DNA of 64,000 nucleotides from Mycobacterium saskatchewanense (GCF_010729105.1 NZ_AP022573.1:620001-684000), one strand, 5' to 3'; numbered from the stretch's first letter, positions 28,202-37,568 are shown. The notes: generated from the sequence alone by a model not told the origin. Made by a program: numbers and translations.

Positions 28202-28962
28202 GGGGGACACTTGCACACACCGCGGCTTTGGTCACCGGCGCCAGCAGCGGCATCGGGGCCGCGACCGCCAAGGCGCTTGCGGCGGAAGGCGCGGCGGTGG
28301 CCCTGCTCGCACGCCGCGCCGACCGGCTCGCCGAACTCAAGGCCGACATCGAATCGGCCGGGGGCGCCGCGCTCGTCGTCGCGGCAGACGTCACCGACGC
28401 CGAACAGGTAGCTGCCGCCGTCGAGCACACCGTTGCCGAACTCGGACGCCTCGACACGGTCGTCAACAACGCCGGACTGATGCAATCCGGGCCGGCGGCC
28501 GTGGCCCGCCTGCAGGACTGGGATGACATGGTGTCCGTCAACGTGCAGGGCGTCTTGTACGTGACGCGAGCCGCGCTGCCGCACCTGATCGACGCCGCCG
28601 CCGACTCGCCGCGCGGTGTCGCGGATCTCGTCACCATCAGTTCGACCGCCGGCTGGGTGGCCCGGCCCAACACCGCCGTCTACTCACTGACGAAATTCGG
28701 GATCAACGCTTTCAGCGAGGGCGTCCGCCAGGAGGTGCTCGGCCAGCGCGTCCGCGTCGGCGTGGTGGGCCCCGGGACGGTGGACACCGAGATCTTCTCC
28801 CACCTGGCGGCGCCGTCGCGCCAGGCCATCGAACGGCAGACCGCGGGCATGGTCATGTTGCGGCCCGACGACATCGCCGACGCGGTGCTGTTCATGGTGA
28901 CGCGTGACCGCAGGGTGGCGGTCAATCACATGCTGGTGCGCGCCGCCGAACAGACCTGGTGA
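28198..28962 (+). CDS. classical short-chain dehydrogenase/reductase
   Basis: 254 residues. Cofactor motif ALVTGASSGIGAATAKALA, NNAG as VVNNAGLMQSG, and the catalytic Ser and Tyr-x3-Lys in TISSTAGW and AVYSLTKFG. It lacks the mycofactocin-type signature, so it should use free NAD(P). ATG 28198 overlaps the CaiB stop (ATGA). It is the last gene of the P450 operon; a decayed insertion element begins a few bases after its stop. Confidence 0.88.
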   Translation: MRGTLAHTAALVTGASSGIGAATAKALAAEGAAVALLARRADRLAELKADIESAGGAALVVAADVTDAEQVAAAVEHTVAELGRLDTVVNNAGLMQSGPAAVARLQDWDDMVSVNVQGVLYVTRAALPHLIDAAADSPRGVADLVTISSTAGWVARPNTAVYSLTKFGINAFSEGVRQEVLGQRVRVGVVGPGTVDTEIFSHLAAPSRQAIERQTAGMVMLRPDDIADAVLFMVTRDRRVAVNHMLVRAAEQTW

Positions 28963-28974
28963 AGGCGCACTGAG

Positions 28975-29910
28975 AAGTGGCAACCAATCCGGACGGCCTC
29001 GTTGATTCGGGCGCAGTGGTGGCCGATCTGGCCAGGATTTTGGTCGGCGGTCTTGGTCCAGACGTAGGGCCGGTCGATCCAGGCCCGGATGTCGGCGTCG
29101 AGTTGACGTACCGAGGTGTGGGTGTCGCGGCCCGGTTTCTTGGTCGACGAGTTGAGCCAGGAGGAGCTGGTCGGGGTGACGTGCGGACGAATCTGGGATG
29201 TGCTGTGAGCCAACGCTGTACGGCGGGGATCGTATGGGCGGAGCCGTCGTCGAGGACTACGTGCATGTCGAGGTCGGCGGGCACTTTGGCGTCGATGGTT
29301 TTCAGGAACGCCACGAACTCCTGGGCGCGGTGGTGGCCGTGCAGTGCGCCGATGACCCTGTCCGGTGGTCAGGTCCAGGGCGGCATACACCCGGCAGCAG
29401 GGGAAACACCGGCTGGGACCGACTCAGCTCCTGGATCTGGGTCTTTTCGTCCACGCACAGCGTCAGCGCCCGCTAGGGTGGATTCACGTACAGCCCCACC
29501 GCGTCGCGGACCTTGTCCATAAACAGCGGATCTTTGGACAGCTTTCGCGAATCCTGTTGGGTGGCGCCAATCCGAACGCCCGCCAGATCCGCGACCGCGC
29601 CGTCTGGCTCATGCCCAGCTCGGCGGCCAACGATCGAGCGGGACCAGTGGGTGGCATCGGTATGCGTGGTCTGCAGGGTTCGGGTGATCACCACCTCAAC
29701 CTGCTCATCGCACACCGTACGTGAACTACCCGGCCACAAACCGCGACCGCCATTTACGGGCCGCCATTTACGGGCATTGCTGACACGAATATCGAGCTTG
29801 TCGGCGATCGCGGTGTTACCCGACCCGTCAACGGCTGGTAACACAATTCTCGACCGCGTCGTCAACGCATTCGCGCTCTTCGACCGCCTGGACCATGCCA
29901 CCAACGGGCA
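28975..29910 (-). mobile_element. decayed IS630-type insertion element (transposase remnant)
   Basis: Minus-strand reading in several frames recovers an IS630-like transposase: ANALTTRSRIVLPAVDGSGN, RTVCDEQVEVVITRTLQTT and KLSKDPLFMDKVRDAVGLYV from the N-terminal half, then LDMHVVLDDGSAHTIPAVQ, TPTSSSWLN and RQLDADIRAWIDRP from the DDE catalytic half. Frames change several times and the DDE region is split, so it is not active. I could not find convincing terminal inverted repeats. It separates the P450 operon from the 13E12 gene. Confidence 0.75.
29747..29774. repeat. 14-bp perfect tandem duplication inside the decayed transposase
   Basis: CCGCCATTTACGGG at 29747-29760 is repeated immediately at 29761-29774. 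The unit is not a multiple of three, so the duplication alone shifts the transposase frame. Confidence 0.7.
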
Positions 29911-29955
29911 CGTTCCGAATCGGTCAACGTCGGAGCAAACCAACGACTTACGACA

Positions 29956-31329
29956 CTAGGGCTCGTCGTCATCTTCGGCGCGCAGCAACTTCTCGGGGTG
30001 GTGAAAAGTGTTGGTGCGTGGCTGTCCACGATCCAGGTGGGGTGGTGGTATCCACTCGGTGTCGTCTTTGGCGTTCTTGCGTGTGCACCAGCCCCCTGGT
30101 CGCAACAGCCGATGGTGGGGGCCGCAGGCGAAGGTGAGATCGTTGACGTCGGTGGTGCGACATTGCGCATAGTCGGTGACGTGGTGCACTTCGCTGTAGT
30201 AGCCCGGCACGGTACAGCCCGGCGCGGAGCATCCCCGGTCCCTGCCGTACAAGACGATCCGCTGACCTGGAGATGCCAGCCGTTTCGTGTGATAGAGCGC
30301 CAAGGCTTTGCCGTTGTCGAAGATGGCGAGGTAGTTATGGGCATGGCGGGCCAAGCGGATCACGTCGCCCATCGGCAGAATCGTGCCGCCTCCCGTGAGG
30401 CCTCGTCCGGCGGCGGCTTCGAGTTCGGCAAGCGTGGTGGTAACGATGATCGAGGCGGGCAGCCCGTTGTGTTGTCCCAGCTCGCCAGAAGCCAACACAC
30501 CGCGTAACGCGGCGTTGAGCGCATCGTGATTGCGCTGGGCCGCCGATCGCGCATCCCCATCGATCGCTTGCTGGGTGGGCGTGCCGTCGAGGCAAGGAGT
30601 CTCGTCGAGGGGGTCGCACATACCGGGGGCGGCCAGTTTGGCCCACACGGCCTCGATGGTGGCCCGAAGTTCGGGGCTGATCATTCCCCGCAATTCGCTC
30701 ATCCCATCGGGCTGCTGACTGCCCATTGTCAACCCGCGCCGCCGTGCGCGGTCGTTGTCGGTGTAATTACCGTCGGGGTTGAGGCAATCGGCCAGGGTTT
30801 CGGCGAGCCCGGCAAGTTGCTCGGGGCGATATTGCGTACCCTTCGTGGCCAAGTCCGCCTCGGCCCGCTCACGAGTGACTTGGTCAACCCAACCGGGTAG
30901 TTGGTGGTAGAACTTGCGGATCACCGCGATCTGCCCTGCGCCCAGCTCGCCCGCGCGTTGCGCGGCGGCGGCCCCGGCCAGGACCGGCGGCAGCGGTTCA
31001 CCGGTGAGCCCCCGCCGGGGCCCCAGATCACCGGCCTCTTTGATGCGCCGGGCTGCTTCGCTGCGGCTGATCAGCGTCCTCTCCGCGATGGCATGAGATA
31101 GCTTGCCGCCCAACTCTTCGGCGGTGGCCTGGCGGCCCAGATTGTTGATCAGCTGATGCTCGGGCACCGGCAGCCGACGGCGAACCCTCTCGCAACGCTC
31201 CAAGAACGCAAACCATTCCGGCGTGGTCAAGGTGTCGAAGTCCAGGTCCGCCACACGGTCCATCGCCGCGTCCAGAGCATCGAAGGCCGCCGTGATCGCC
31301 TCACGGTCAACGGCGCCACCGGAACTCAT
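29956..31329 (-). CDS. 13E12-family protein (DUF222 plus HNH endonuclease domain)
   Basis: 457 residues. The N-terminal DUF222 region covers about residues 30-330, including [12 protein letters not shown] and the [19 protein letters not shown] segment usual for this family. The C-terminal HNH nuclease domain reads [20 protein letters not shown] then [17 protein letters not shown], with paired Cys and the catalytic histidines. This is the repeated 13E12 family of mycobacteria, known as multi-copy sequences and phage/insertion targets. Its true role is unresolved. It appears intact, and is flanked by a dead insertion element on one side and a 58-bp repeat array on the other. Confidence 0.85.
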   Translation of the reverse strand: MSSGGAVDREAITAAFDALDAAMDRVADLDFDTLTTPEWFAFLERCERVRRRLPVPEHQLINNLGRQATAEELGGKLSHAIAERTLISRSEAARRIKEAGDLGPRRGLTGEPLPPVLAGAAAAQRAGELGAGQIAVIRKFYHQLPGWVDQVTRERAEADLATKGTQYRPEQLAGLAETLADCLNPDGNYTDNDRARRRGLTMGSQQPDGMSELRGMISPELRATIEAVWAKLAAPGMCDPLDETPCLDGTPTQQAIDGDARSAAQRNHDALNAALRGVLASGELGQHNGLPASIIVTTTLAELEAAAGRGLTGGGTILPMGDVIRLARHAHNYLAIFDNGKALALYHTKRLASPGQRIVLYGRDRGCSAPGCTVPGYYSEVHHVTDYAQCRTTDVNDLTFACGPHHRLLRPGGWCTRKNAKDDTEWIPPPHLDRGQPRTNTFHHPEKLLRAEDDDEP

Positions 31330-31404
31330 ACTGCAACGCTATCGGGAGGCACCGACAGAATACGGCATGGTGATACCACTGAAACCACAGTGACACAAGT
31401 GATT

Positions 31405-31636
31405 TCAGGAACTCCCAGGACGGGCCGTCGGTCAACGCATCTCGCGGCGCAGCACCGCGCCGTCAGGAACTCCCAGAACGGGCCGTCGGTCAACGCATCT
31501 CGCGGCGCAGCACCGCGCCGTCAGGAAGTCCCAGGACGGGCTGTCGGTCAACGCATCTCGCGGCGCAGCACCGCGCCGTCAGGAAGTCCCAGGACGGGCT
31601 GTCGGTCAACGCATCTCGCGGCGCAGCACCGCGCCG
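31405..31636. repeat. 58-bp tandem repeat array (four complete units)
   Basis: Four head-to-tail 58-bp units lie at 31405-31462, 31463-31520, 31521-31578 and 31579-31636, differing at only a few positions. The next 85 bp (31637-31721), the 3' end of the M24 gene, align to one unit with an extra 27 bp inside. Each unit carries CGGCGC-AGCACC-GCGCCG, a 6-bp-arm hairpin. There are no spacers, so it is not a CRISPR array. Confidence 0.9.
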
Positions 31637-32755
31637 TCAGGACTCCCAGCACGGGCAGTCGGTCAACACCTCCGCGCCACCGTCGGTGATATGCACGGTG
31701 TCGCGGCGCAGCACCGTGCCGATGCCCGCTTCCCACACGTATGCGGTGACCGCCAACACCATCCCGACGTCGAGCCGGTCGTCCTCGCCGGCGGCGCAAA
31801 GCGTTTCGGACACGACGGGCGGGTCGAAACCGAGCCCGAGGCCGTACGCAACCGGCATGGGCGGCAACGGTTCACCGGCGGCGCGATATGCGGCAAGCAG
31901 CTCGGCGGTGGAAGCGCCGGGGCGGCAGGCCGCAATAAGCCTGTCGTGCAACGCCGCTGAGCGCCCAAACAGGGAGTCAGAACCCTCGGCCGCACCGGCC
32001 GGCCAAGTGCGGCCGGCCTCGGCGACGTAACCGTCGGCCAACGCGCCGGCGGCGAAGGCCACCAGGTCACCGGGCCGGACCTCTCCGCCCGTCCGCGCGC
32101 GCCGCCACGGCTGCTCGCGCGAAGTCACCCACGCCGCGTCCTGGATGGCGGGTGTGCTCACCCCGCCCGCGGCCATGGCCTCCAGCATCGCGCCCGCGAG
32201 CGTCCGCTCCGCGACGCCCGGCCGCAGTTCGCCGACGGCAGCGGCGATACCGCGTTCCGCCACTCGAAGCGCCGCTCCCATCGCCTCGATCTCGTCGGGC
32301 GTCTTGACGCGGCGCGCGGCACGCATGGCCGGCTCGGCGTCGACGATCTCGGCGCCGGGGAACGCCTGAGGCAGCAGCGCGGCGAACATCGGCGTGATCG
32401 CATCGGTCCCGACGCGGCCGGCCGTTGCGGCGCCGTCGATGTTCTTCAGCACTTCGATGAGCGTCAGCGGGTTCCACGCCAGCCCGTAGAGGTGGTCGCG
32501 GCCGATCTCCTCCGGCACTCCCTCGTCGTCCGTGCTGTTGAGGTAGATGTCACCGGTCGCGCGCACCACGACGCAGACCGGCCCGAACGGGCGCGTCCCG
32601 GCGATCCACAGCTGCGGGGCGCCGGTCACGTACCGGACGTTGGCCTGCCGGCCCAGCACCAAGACGTCCAGACCGTGAGCGTCCATCTGCGCCAGCGCGC
32701 GCTGCCGTCGGCCTGTCCGCAGCGCCGGGGCGTCGGGCGCGACCTCAGTCGCCAT
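31637..32755 (-). CDS. M24 peptidase-fold protein lacking metal ligands
   Basis: 372 residues of the pita-bread (Xaa-Pro peptidase/creatinase) fold: an N-terminal creatinase-like domain (LDVLVLGRQANVRYVTG) and a C-terminal domain from about residue 160. The positions that normally hold the two-metal ligands are changed: Asp-Asp reads FAAG and YVAEAGRTW, the HGxG loop reads YGLGLG, and the Glu positions read AVTAY and RRDTVH. It may be a metal-free creatinase-type hydrolase or a partner of the intact paralogue upstream, whose 3' end it overlaps by 11 nt. The last codons lie at the repeat array. Confidence 0.78.
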   Translation of the reverse strand: MATEVAPDAPALRTGRRQRALAQMDAHGLDVLVLGRQANVRYVTGAPQLWIAGTRPFGPVCVVVRATGDIYLNSTDDEGVPEEIGRDHLYGLAWNPLTLIEVLKNIDGAATAGRVGTDAITPMFAALLPQAFPGAEIVDAEPAMRAARRVKTPDEIEAMGAALRVAERGIAAAVGELRPGVAERTLAGAMLEAMAAGGVSTPAIQDAAWVTSREQPWRRARTGGEVRPGDLVAFAAGALADGYVAEAGRTWPAGAAEGSDSLFGRSAALHDRLIAACRPGASTAELLAAYRAAGEPLPPMPVAYGLGLGFDPPVVSETLCAAGEDDRLDVGMVLAVTAYVWEAGIGTVLRRDTVHITDGGAEVLTDCPCWES

Positions 32756-34007
32756 AGGGGGTGGAAGGGCCGTAGGGTGCGTACGGGTAGTCGGTGATCG
32801 GCGTGTAGCCGTCGTCGGTGATCACCACGATCTCCTCGCTGCGATAGCCGCCCGTTCCGTCCTCCCATACCACCGGCTCCAGCACGAGAACCACGCCCGG
32901 CGCCAGAACGAAGTTGTCGTCGAACTCCTCCCCGAGGTCGGTGCCGATCATGGGCGCCTCGGCGGGATAGGTGCCGATTCCGTGCCCGAGGTAGAAGTGC
33001 GGCAGCCAGGGCTTCCGGCCGCCGTTGGCGGCGATCGCGGCACGCGCCAGGTCACCGGACGTCGCGCCGCCCTTGGTCACCGCGAGCACCGCATCCAGGA
33101 TCGCCCGCCACTGGTGGAACTGGTCCTGCTGGCGGGGCGACGGGAGCTCGCCGACCAGCCACGTTCGTCCGAAGTCCGAGCAGTACCCCGCGTAGGTGAT
33201 GCTGATGTCGGTCCACAGCACGTCGCCGGCCGCCAGCTCTCGGCCGGAGGTGAGCAGCGGCAGCGCCAGATCGCCGTGGGTGGTCCATACCCCGGCCTTC
33301 CGCGACGGCGGCATCACCTGCCAGATCGCCTCCAGCATGTTCGTCGTCGCGCCGAGTTCGAAGGCGCGGCGCACGAGCATCGCCGAGAGATCCGTCTGCC
33401 GCACGCCGGGCGCCAACGCGCCCTGCACCTCCGACATGGCCTCTTCGGTGATACGGCAGGCGCGGCGCAGGCAGGAAAGTTCGTCACGCGTCTTGACGAG
33501 CTGTGCACCGCCGAGGACGGTCGTCGCGTCCGACGGCGGTCCGGCGGGGAAGAGGGCGGCCGCCGACCGCCGCATCGCACCGGTTAGCTCGTCCACCGCG
33601 ATGGCCGCGCCGGGTGGGACCAGCCCGGCCAGGATGCGAGCGAATTGTGCTACACCAGAGTCGAATTCGAGGTATACCGGACCGTGCAGGTGGTCCTCGG
33701 GGACCGGCGGGTCCGCGGCGGCTCCACTGCGGAACGGCAGGAACAAGTGTGGGTGTGCGTCGTCGGCCAGCACGACGGCCACCGGGCGTTCGACGTGTGA
33801 GAGGCCCGCATCCAGCAGTGGCCAGGTGACACCGGTCGCGTACCCGACGTGTCCGTTCATCAGCAGGATCAGGGCGTCCACGCCGCGCTCGGCCATCGCG
33901 GCGCGCAGCCGCGCGCCGGTCTCGGCACGCATGCGGGCCCAGTCTGGCTCGTCCGGGATGTCGATGGGCGAGCCGCGGCCGGGAAGCGAGGTGTAGCCCT
34001 GGATCAT
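32745..34007 (-). CDS. M24-family metallopeptidase (Xaa-Pro dipeptidase-like)
   Basis: 420 residues. The N-terminal creatinase domain contains GVDALILLMNGHVGYATGV. The catalytic domain keeps all five metal ligands: Asp and Asp in LWTDISITYAGYCSDFGRTW, His in HFYLGHGIG, Glu in LVLEPVVW and Glu in GYRSEEIVV. Relatives cleave X-Pro dipeptides or hydrolyse N-acyl compounds such as ectoine. The ATG at 34007 has GAGGTGA upstream. It is translated before, and overlaps, the ligand-less M24 paralogue. Confidence 0.86.
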   Translation of the reverse strand: MIQGYTSLPGRGSPIDIPDEPDWARMRAETGARLRAAMAERGVDALILLMNGHVGYATGVTWPLLDAGLSHVERPVAVVLADDAHPHLFLPFRSGAAADPPVPEDHLHGPVYLEFDSGVAQFARILAGLVPPGAAIAVDELTGAMRRSAAALFPAGPPSDATTVLGGAQLVKTRDELSCLRRACRITEEAMSEVQGALAPGVRQTDLSAMLVRRAFELGATTNMLEAIWQVMPPSRKAGVWTTHGDLALPLLTSGRELAAGDVLWTDISITYAGYCSDFGRTWLVGELPSPRQQDQFHQWRAILDAVLAVTKGGATSGDLARAAIAANGGRKPWLPHFYLGHGIGTYPAEAPMIGTDLGEEFDDNFVLAPGVVLVLEPVVWEDGTGGYRSEEIVVITDDGYTPITDYPYAPYGPSTPYGD

Positions 34008-34146
34008 CGTCACCTCACCATGCCACGGGAAGTTCAGTGAACGCACCAAGCCGGAGCAAATCAAGCAATTTGTTCAAGGCCGACTCGTCACGGTGAGTTC
34101 ATCGACCGGACGCCCGTGTCCGGCCCGCGGACCATATGGTCGCGTC

Positions 34147-34668
34147 ATGAATCCGCTGCAGCGGGTCGCCCGCAACCCGACGGCCTACCGCTGGCTGGTC
34201 CTGAACGGGCATCGGATCGCCGAGCGACTCGAGGCGGTCCTCCGGTTTGCCAGCAACGGGCGCCTCGGTGTCTTGGACCTGTTGGGCATCCCGAACGTGC
34301 AGATCACGACGTCGGGTCGCAAGACGGGCCTGGCTCGCACGGCGACGGTGCAATACGTTCCCGCCGCCGACGGGATGTTGGTGGTCGGGTCGAACTGGGG
34401 GCGGGAGCGCCACCCGTCCTGGTCGGCGAACCTCAAGGCTTGCGAACGCGTCATCATTCGCCGGCGGGGCGACCGCATCGTCGCCAAAGTCCGGTTGCTC
34501 ACGGGCACGGAGCGTGAGGAGGCCTGGGCCACCGCCCTGGCGCACTGGCCGAACTTCCGTATCGCCCAGGCCCGGGCCGGCGGCCGCCGGTTCCGGGTGT
34601 TCCTTCTCACGCCGATCGATCCCGGCCAAACCCGCGTCGCGCGCGAGCAGGCTAGCTCGGCTTCCTGA
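34147..34668 (+). CDS. DDN-family deazaflavin (F420)-dependent nitroreductase-like protein
   Basis: 173 residues. The family core is visible as VQITTSGRKTGLARTATVQ and VVGSNWGRERHPSWSANL, the split-barrel region that binds F420. Mycobacterial members use reduced F420 as hydride donor, for example the nitroimidazole activator Ddn. The N-terminal 40 residues are amphipathic and may associate with the membrane. A TATGGT box (34135-34140) lies 6 nt before ATG 34147, so translation is probably leaderless. Its 3' end overlaps the convergent lipoprotein gene by 17 nt. Confidence 0.82.
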   Translation: MNPLQRVARNPTAYRWLVLNGHRIAERLEAVLRFASNGRLGVLDLLGIPNVQITTSGRKTGLARTATVQYVPAADGMLVVGSNWGRERHPSWSANLKACERVIIRRRGDRIVAKVRLLTGTEREEAWATALAHWPNFRIAQARAGGRRFRVFLLTPIDPGQTRVAREQASSAS

Positions 34669-35530
34669 GGTGGGGACCCAGCAATTGCTGCCAGCCGCGC
34701 GACATCTTGTCGAACTCTTCTTCGCAGCCGCCCGCCCGGTCCTCGGGTAGGTCGCCGGAGGCGACAATGCTGGCGTTGGCCGACGGATCCGAGCCGTAGA
34801 TCCAGCACTCCCAGTTGTACATCCGGGTGATGTCCATAGAGTGCCCGTCCCAGAACGGCAGATCGTTGGCGTCACCGGATTCTTTCGCGCTCAGCTTCCA
34901 CTCCTGGGCGGTGTTGGTCGCGATGCGGACCCCGTTCGGGTAGGGCTTACCGTCGGCGCCCGGGGACAGCAGCATGAAGGCGGACAGCTGGTCGGCGACA
35001 TCCTCTTCGCGGCCGGTGAAGGCCAGGTCGTAGATCGCGAGCGTGGCGTGGCCCAGCTCGTGATAGGCCGCGGAGACCGCTTCGTCGACCGCGGGGGTCA
35101 CCGGGTCCGGCACACCGTTCGCCGCGGCGAGCCGCTCGGCGTGCTCCCTGGCCTCGTAACAGAGCTCTATCTCGTTACTCGGCGGATTGTAGAAATCGTT
35201 GTCGGTGTTGCATTGCTTACCAACGACGCCCAAGTCCGACGGCAGCACCAGGGTGTCCTCGATGTGCTGCGCGAGGCCCTCCAAAACCTTTGCGTCCTGC
35301 AGGATTTGGCGACCACGCTGCGCCTCCGGCGTCTGGGCGTCCTCGTAGCGAATCTTCACCGTGCCCGCCGGCGGCGGCGCTTCCGGCGCTTCCTGCGTCG
35401 ACGGCGCTTCCGGCGCCGCCTGCGTCGACGCCTGGGACCTGGGCACGGCCTGGTGCCCGCCCGCTCCGCCACAGCCGGCCGTCACAAGGAGGCCGGCACA
35501 CAGCGCGACAACCGTGCCGGCTGTCCCCAT
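34652..35530 (-). CDS. secreted putative metallopeptidase (DUF4344-like), possible lipoprotein
   Basis: 292 residues. A signal peptide (GTVVALCAGLLVTAGCGG) ends in a Cys that could be lipidated, though TAGC is a weak lipobox. A Pro/Ala/Glu-rich linker follows, then a domain with YHELGHATLAIYDL, a zincin-like HExxH helix, and EEDVADQLSAF as a possible third ligand. Several Cys (QCNTDN, ELCYEA, ECWIYG, GGCEEEF) may form disulfides. It probably acts at the cell envelope; the substrate is unknown. Confidence 0.78.
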   Translation of the reverse strand: MGTAGTVVALCAGLLVTAGCGGAGGHQAVPRSQASTQAAPEAPSTQEAPEAPPPAGTVKIRYEDAQTPEAQRGRQILQDAKVLEGLAQHIEDTLVLPSDLGVVGKQCNTDNDFYNPPSNEIELCYEAREHAERLAAANGVPDPVTPAVDEAVSAAYHELGHATLAIYDLAFTGREEDVADQLSAFMLLSPGADGKPYPNGVRIATNTAQEWKLSAKESGDANDLPFWDGHSMDITRMYNWECWIYGSDPSANASIVASGDLPEDRAGGCEEEFDKMSRGWQQLLGPHLRKPS

Positions 35531-35653
35531 CGCGCCGCCTCTCGTCGATCAGATCTGCCAGAACGGTACGACATCTCGATCGATCGCAGGGCGAACTTTG
35601 GCGCGTGTTCAACCAAAGCCCGGGGCAACCCGGCGGCCTGTTGCGGACCCGTT

Positions 35654-36124
35654 TCAGGCCGCGCGGCGCAGATGCCGGATGGACCCGGACGCCCCGGATT
35701 CCGGACCGGCCGGGGCGGAGGCCCAGCCCACGTAAGACAGGTACAGGCCCACTATCCCGACCACCACCATGCCCGCGCGCCACCAGCCGCCCCCGGAACC
35801 AACCCAGGAGTCGGCGGCCGAGACGTAGGCCCGGGGAACGGCCATCAGCAACAGCCCCTTCAGAGTCGTCAGCCAACCGAGCACCGACACCATGATCGCC
35901 GCGGCGCCGCGCCAGGATCGATGCAGCGCGACGACGACCAGACCCATCGGTAGCACGAAAGCGCCAGTCAGCCACGGCCACATGGGGTTTGCCGCGAGAC
36001 CGGACAGCAGCGTTCGCATCTGCGGCGCGTGCGCGAGCGCCGTCGCGGTGACGATGACCAGGTATGGCCCGATGACGCGGGCGAACATGCGTGTCCGATC
36101 CGCGGGTTGTGGTGCGGCAGTCAT
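35654..36124 (-). CDS. small multispanning membrane protein, function unknown
   Basis: 156 residues with about four hydrophobic helices (VIGPYLVIVTATALAH, PWLTGAFVLPMGLVVVALH, AAAIMVSVLGWLTTLKGLLL, MVVVGIVGLYLSYVGW). The start at MTAAPQ (36124) has GGGAGG upstream; the frame stays open further but without a better site. No family recognised. Confidence 0.65.
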   Translation of the reverse strand: MTAAPQPADRTRMFARVIGPYLVIVTATALAHAPQMRTLLSGLAANPMWPWLTGAFVLPMGLVVVALHRSWRGAAAIMVSVLGWLTTLKGLLLMAVPRAYVSAADSWVGSGGGWWRAGMVVVGIVGLYLSYVGWASAPAGPESGASGSIRHLRRAA

Positions 36125-36281
36125 GGCTGGACCTCCCTCTCGCTCCGTCTCGCAGCGGGCATCGCGGAGATGCCCCTTGGAGCCATCCGACACCCGCTCG
36201 CGGTGCAGCGCTAGGGACCGAAGTCCTGCCGCCGCAGGCCTCTTGTCTGCTTGTGGGTCGGCGTGTGGGTCGGCGTGCCGG

Positions 36282-36773
36282 TCAGCCCCCGTTCCCCTTC
36301 TTCAACCGGGCGATCTCGCCGCCCCAGACCGATTGGGCGCCGGCATCACCGATCCGGTAGATCTGGATCATCGATGCGACCCCGACGGCGAGGGCCACCA
36401 CCCCGACAACGATGTTGGTTGCGACGCGGCGCTTTTCGAATCGGTGTTCGGTCAGGCGCAGGACGACCAGGCCGATGGCAACCGCCAGCAGGGCGGCCGA
36501 GAAGTAGACCATCGCGGCGCCGCGGTCGGCGTGTTCGTTCAGTATGGGGCTGGGCGTGGCCCGCAAGTCATACAGCCATTGACCGGCGTTGATCGTGATG
36601 GGCGTCAAAACCATTGTGACGGCCGCCAATATCAGCGTCAGCCACAACAGCTGGCCGCGCCGGGCCGGCGTCCAGAATGCACACACGATCTCGAGGGTGG
36701 CGGTCAGCGGTGCGAGTACCACCACGAAGTGCAATAACAGGGCATGGGCCGGTAGGCCGCTGATGACATCCAT
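36282..36773 (-). CDS. DUF2231-like membrane protein
   Basis: 163 residues with about four transmembrane segments, starting MDVISGLPAHALLLHFVVVL. The PAH...LLHFVVVLAPL beginning resembles DUF2231 proteins, whose role is uncertain and often linked to heme or redox proteins. The C-terminus is short and basic. It lies between a membrane protein and a lipoprotein on the same strand, with gaps of about 157 and 57 bp. Confidence 0.68.
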   Translation of the reverse strand: MDVISGLPAHALLLHFVVVLAPLTATLEIVCAFWTPARRGQLLWLTLILAAVTMVLTPITINAGQWLYDLRATPSPILNEHADRGAAMVYFSAALLAVAIGLVVLRLTEHRFEKRRVATNIVVGVVALAVGVASMIQIYRIGDAGAQSVWGGEIARLKKGNGG

Positions 36774-36830
36774 GGGAAACTCCTGGGCTGATGGTCAGTG
36801 GGCTATGTGCGGCCTGTCGCGGCTACCGGC

Positions 36831-37463
36831 TCAACCACCGAGGCCCTTCTTGACGGCCGCGTCCTGCTTCTGCCCGACATCGGTCACGAAGTCCGGCGGC
36901 GCCAACATGTCCCGCGGACCGTCGAACTCCAGCGAAACGAAGGCCCTGCCCTCGGTGAACAGCAACAACGTCACCCCCTTGGAATTGTCCGGGGAGTTGC
37001 CCAGCAGCGTCGTTCCGCCGGCGCCGACGCTCGAGGGCTGGATGGTCGGATCCTTGATGACGTTGCCCTGCCCGCCCTTGGCGGCATTCAGCGCGTTCGT
37101 GGCCGCCCCGGGATCCGCGAGCACTTGGATCGTGTCCTTGATGACGCGACTGCCGTCATCGGTGCTGAACGTGGTCGCGGCACCGGGCTGGCCGTTCGGG
37201 TTGGACGTCGGGGGGCTGCCGTTGAACGGGATCGGCGCATCGATGTCGGACGCCTGAATCAACAGCTTGCTGTAGTCGGCCGTCGGCTGCGCCGATGCGG
37301 ACGGCGACGATGACGGGCCCGCTGAGCTGGGGCTACTGCCGGCCGGGCTGGTCGACCCCGTGGTGGACCCCGGCGCCGACGATTTGCCACCACAACCCGC
37401 CAGCGACACCGTCAGCGCCGAGATCGCCGCGATGCCCGCGACCACCGTCTGAGAAAACCTCAT
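36831..37463 (-). CDS. lipoprotein, function unknown
   Basis: 210 residues. A clear lipobox (LTVSLAGCGG) marks export and lipidation at Cys24. A Ser/Pro/Gly-rich linker of about 40 residues follows, then a compact domain from about residue 62 that ends in DVGQKQDAAVKKGLGG. This is the usual layout of mycobacterial Lpp/Lpq lipoproteins; I cannot name the subfamily. ATG 37463 is placed at the start of the signal peptide. Confidence 0.75.
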   Translation of the reverse strand: MRFSQTVVAGIAAISALTVSLAGCGGKSSAPGSTTGSTSPAGSSPSSAGPSSSPSASAQPTADYSKLLIQASDIDAPIPFNGSPPTSNPNGQPGAATTFSTDDGSRVIKDTIQVLADPGAATNALNAAKGGQGNVIKDPTIQPSSVGAGGTTLLGNSPDNSKGVTLLLFTEGRAFVSLEFDGPRDMLAPPDFVTDVGQKQDAAVKKGLGG

Positions 37464-37568
37464 CGCATCGTGCTCCCGTCCAGTCCGGCGACCTGTGAAG
37501 TCCGTCCGAATCGCACAGTACATCGCTCAGCGGCCGACGCGGGGTTACGGTCCGATGCGAGGCGAGCG

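Noticed and set aside
31405..31636. Possible CRISPR array
   Set aside because: The units are directly adjacent with no unique spacers and match the 3' end of a protein gene.
36253..36276. Two copies of GTGGGTCGGCGT in tandem
   Set aside because: Short GC-rich duplication between membrane genes with no sign of function.
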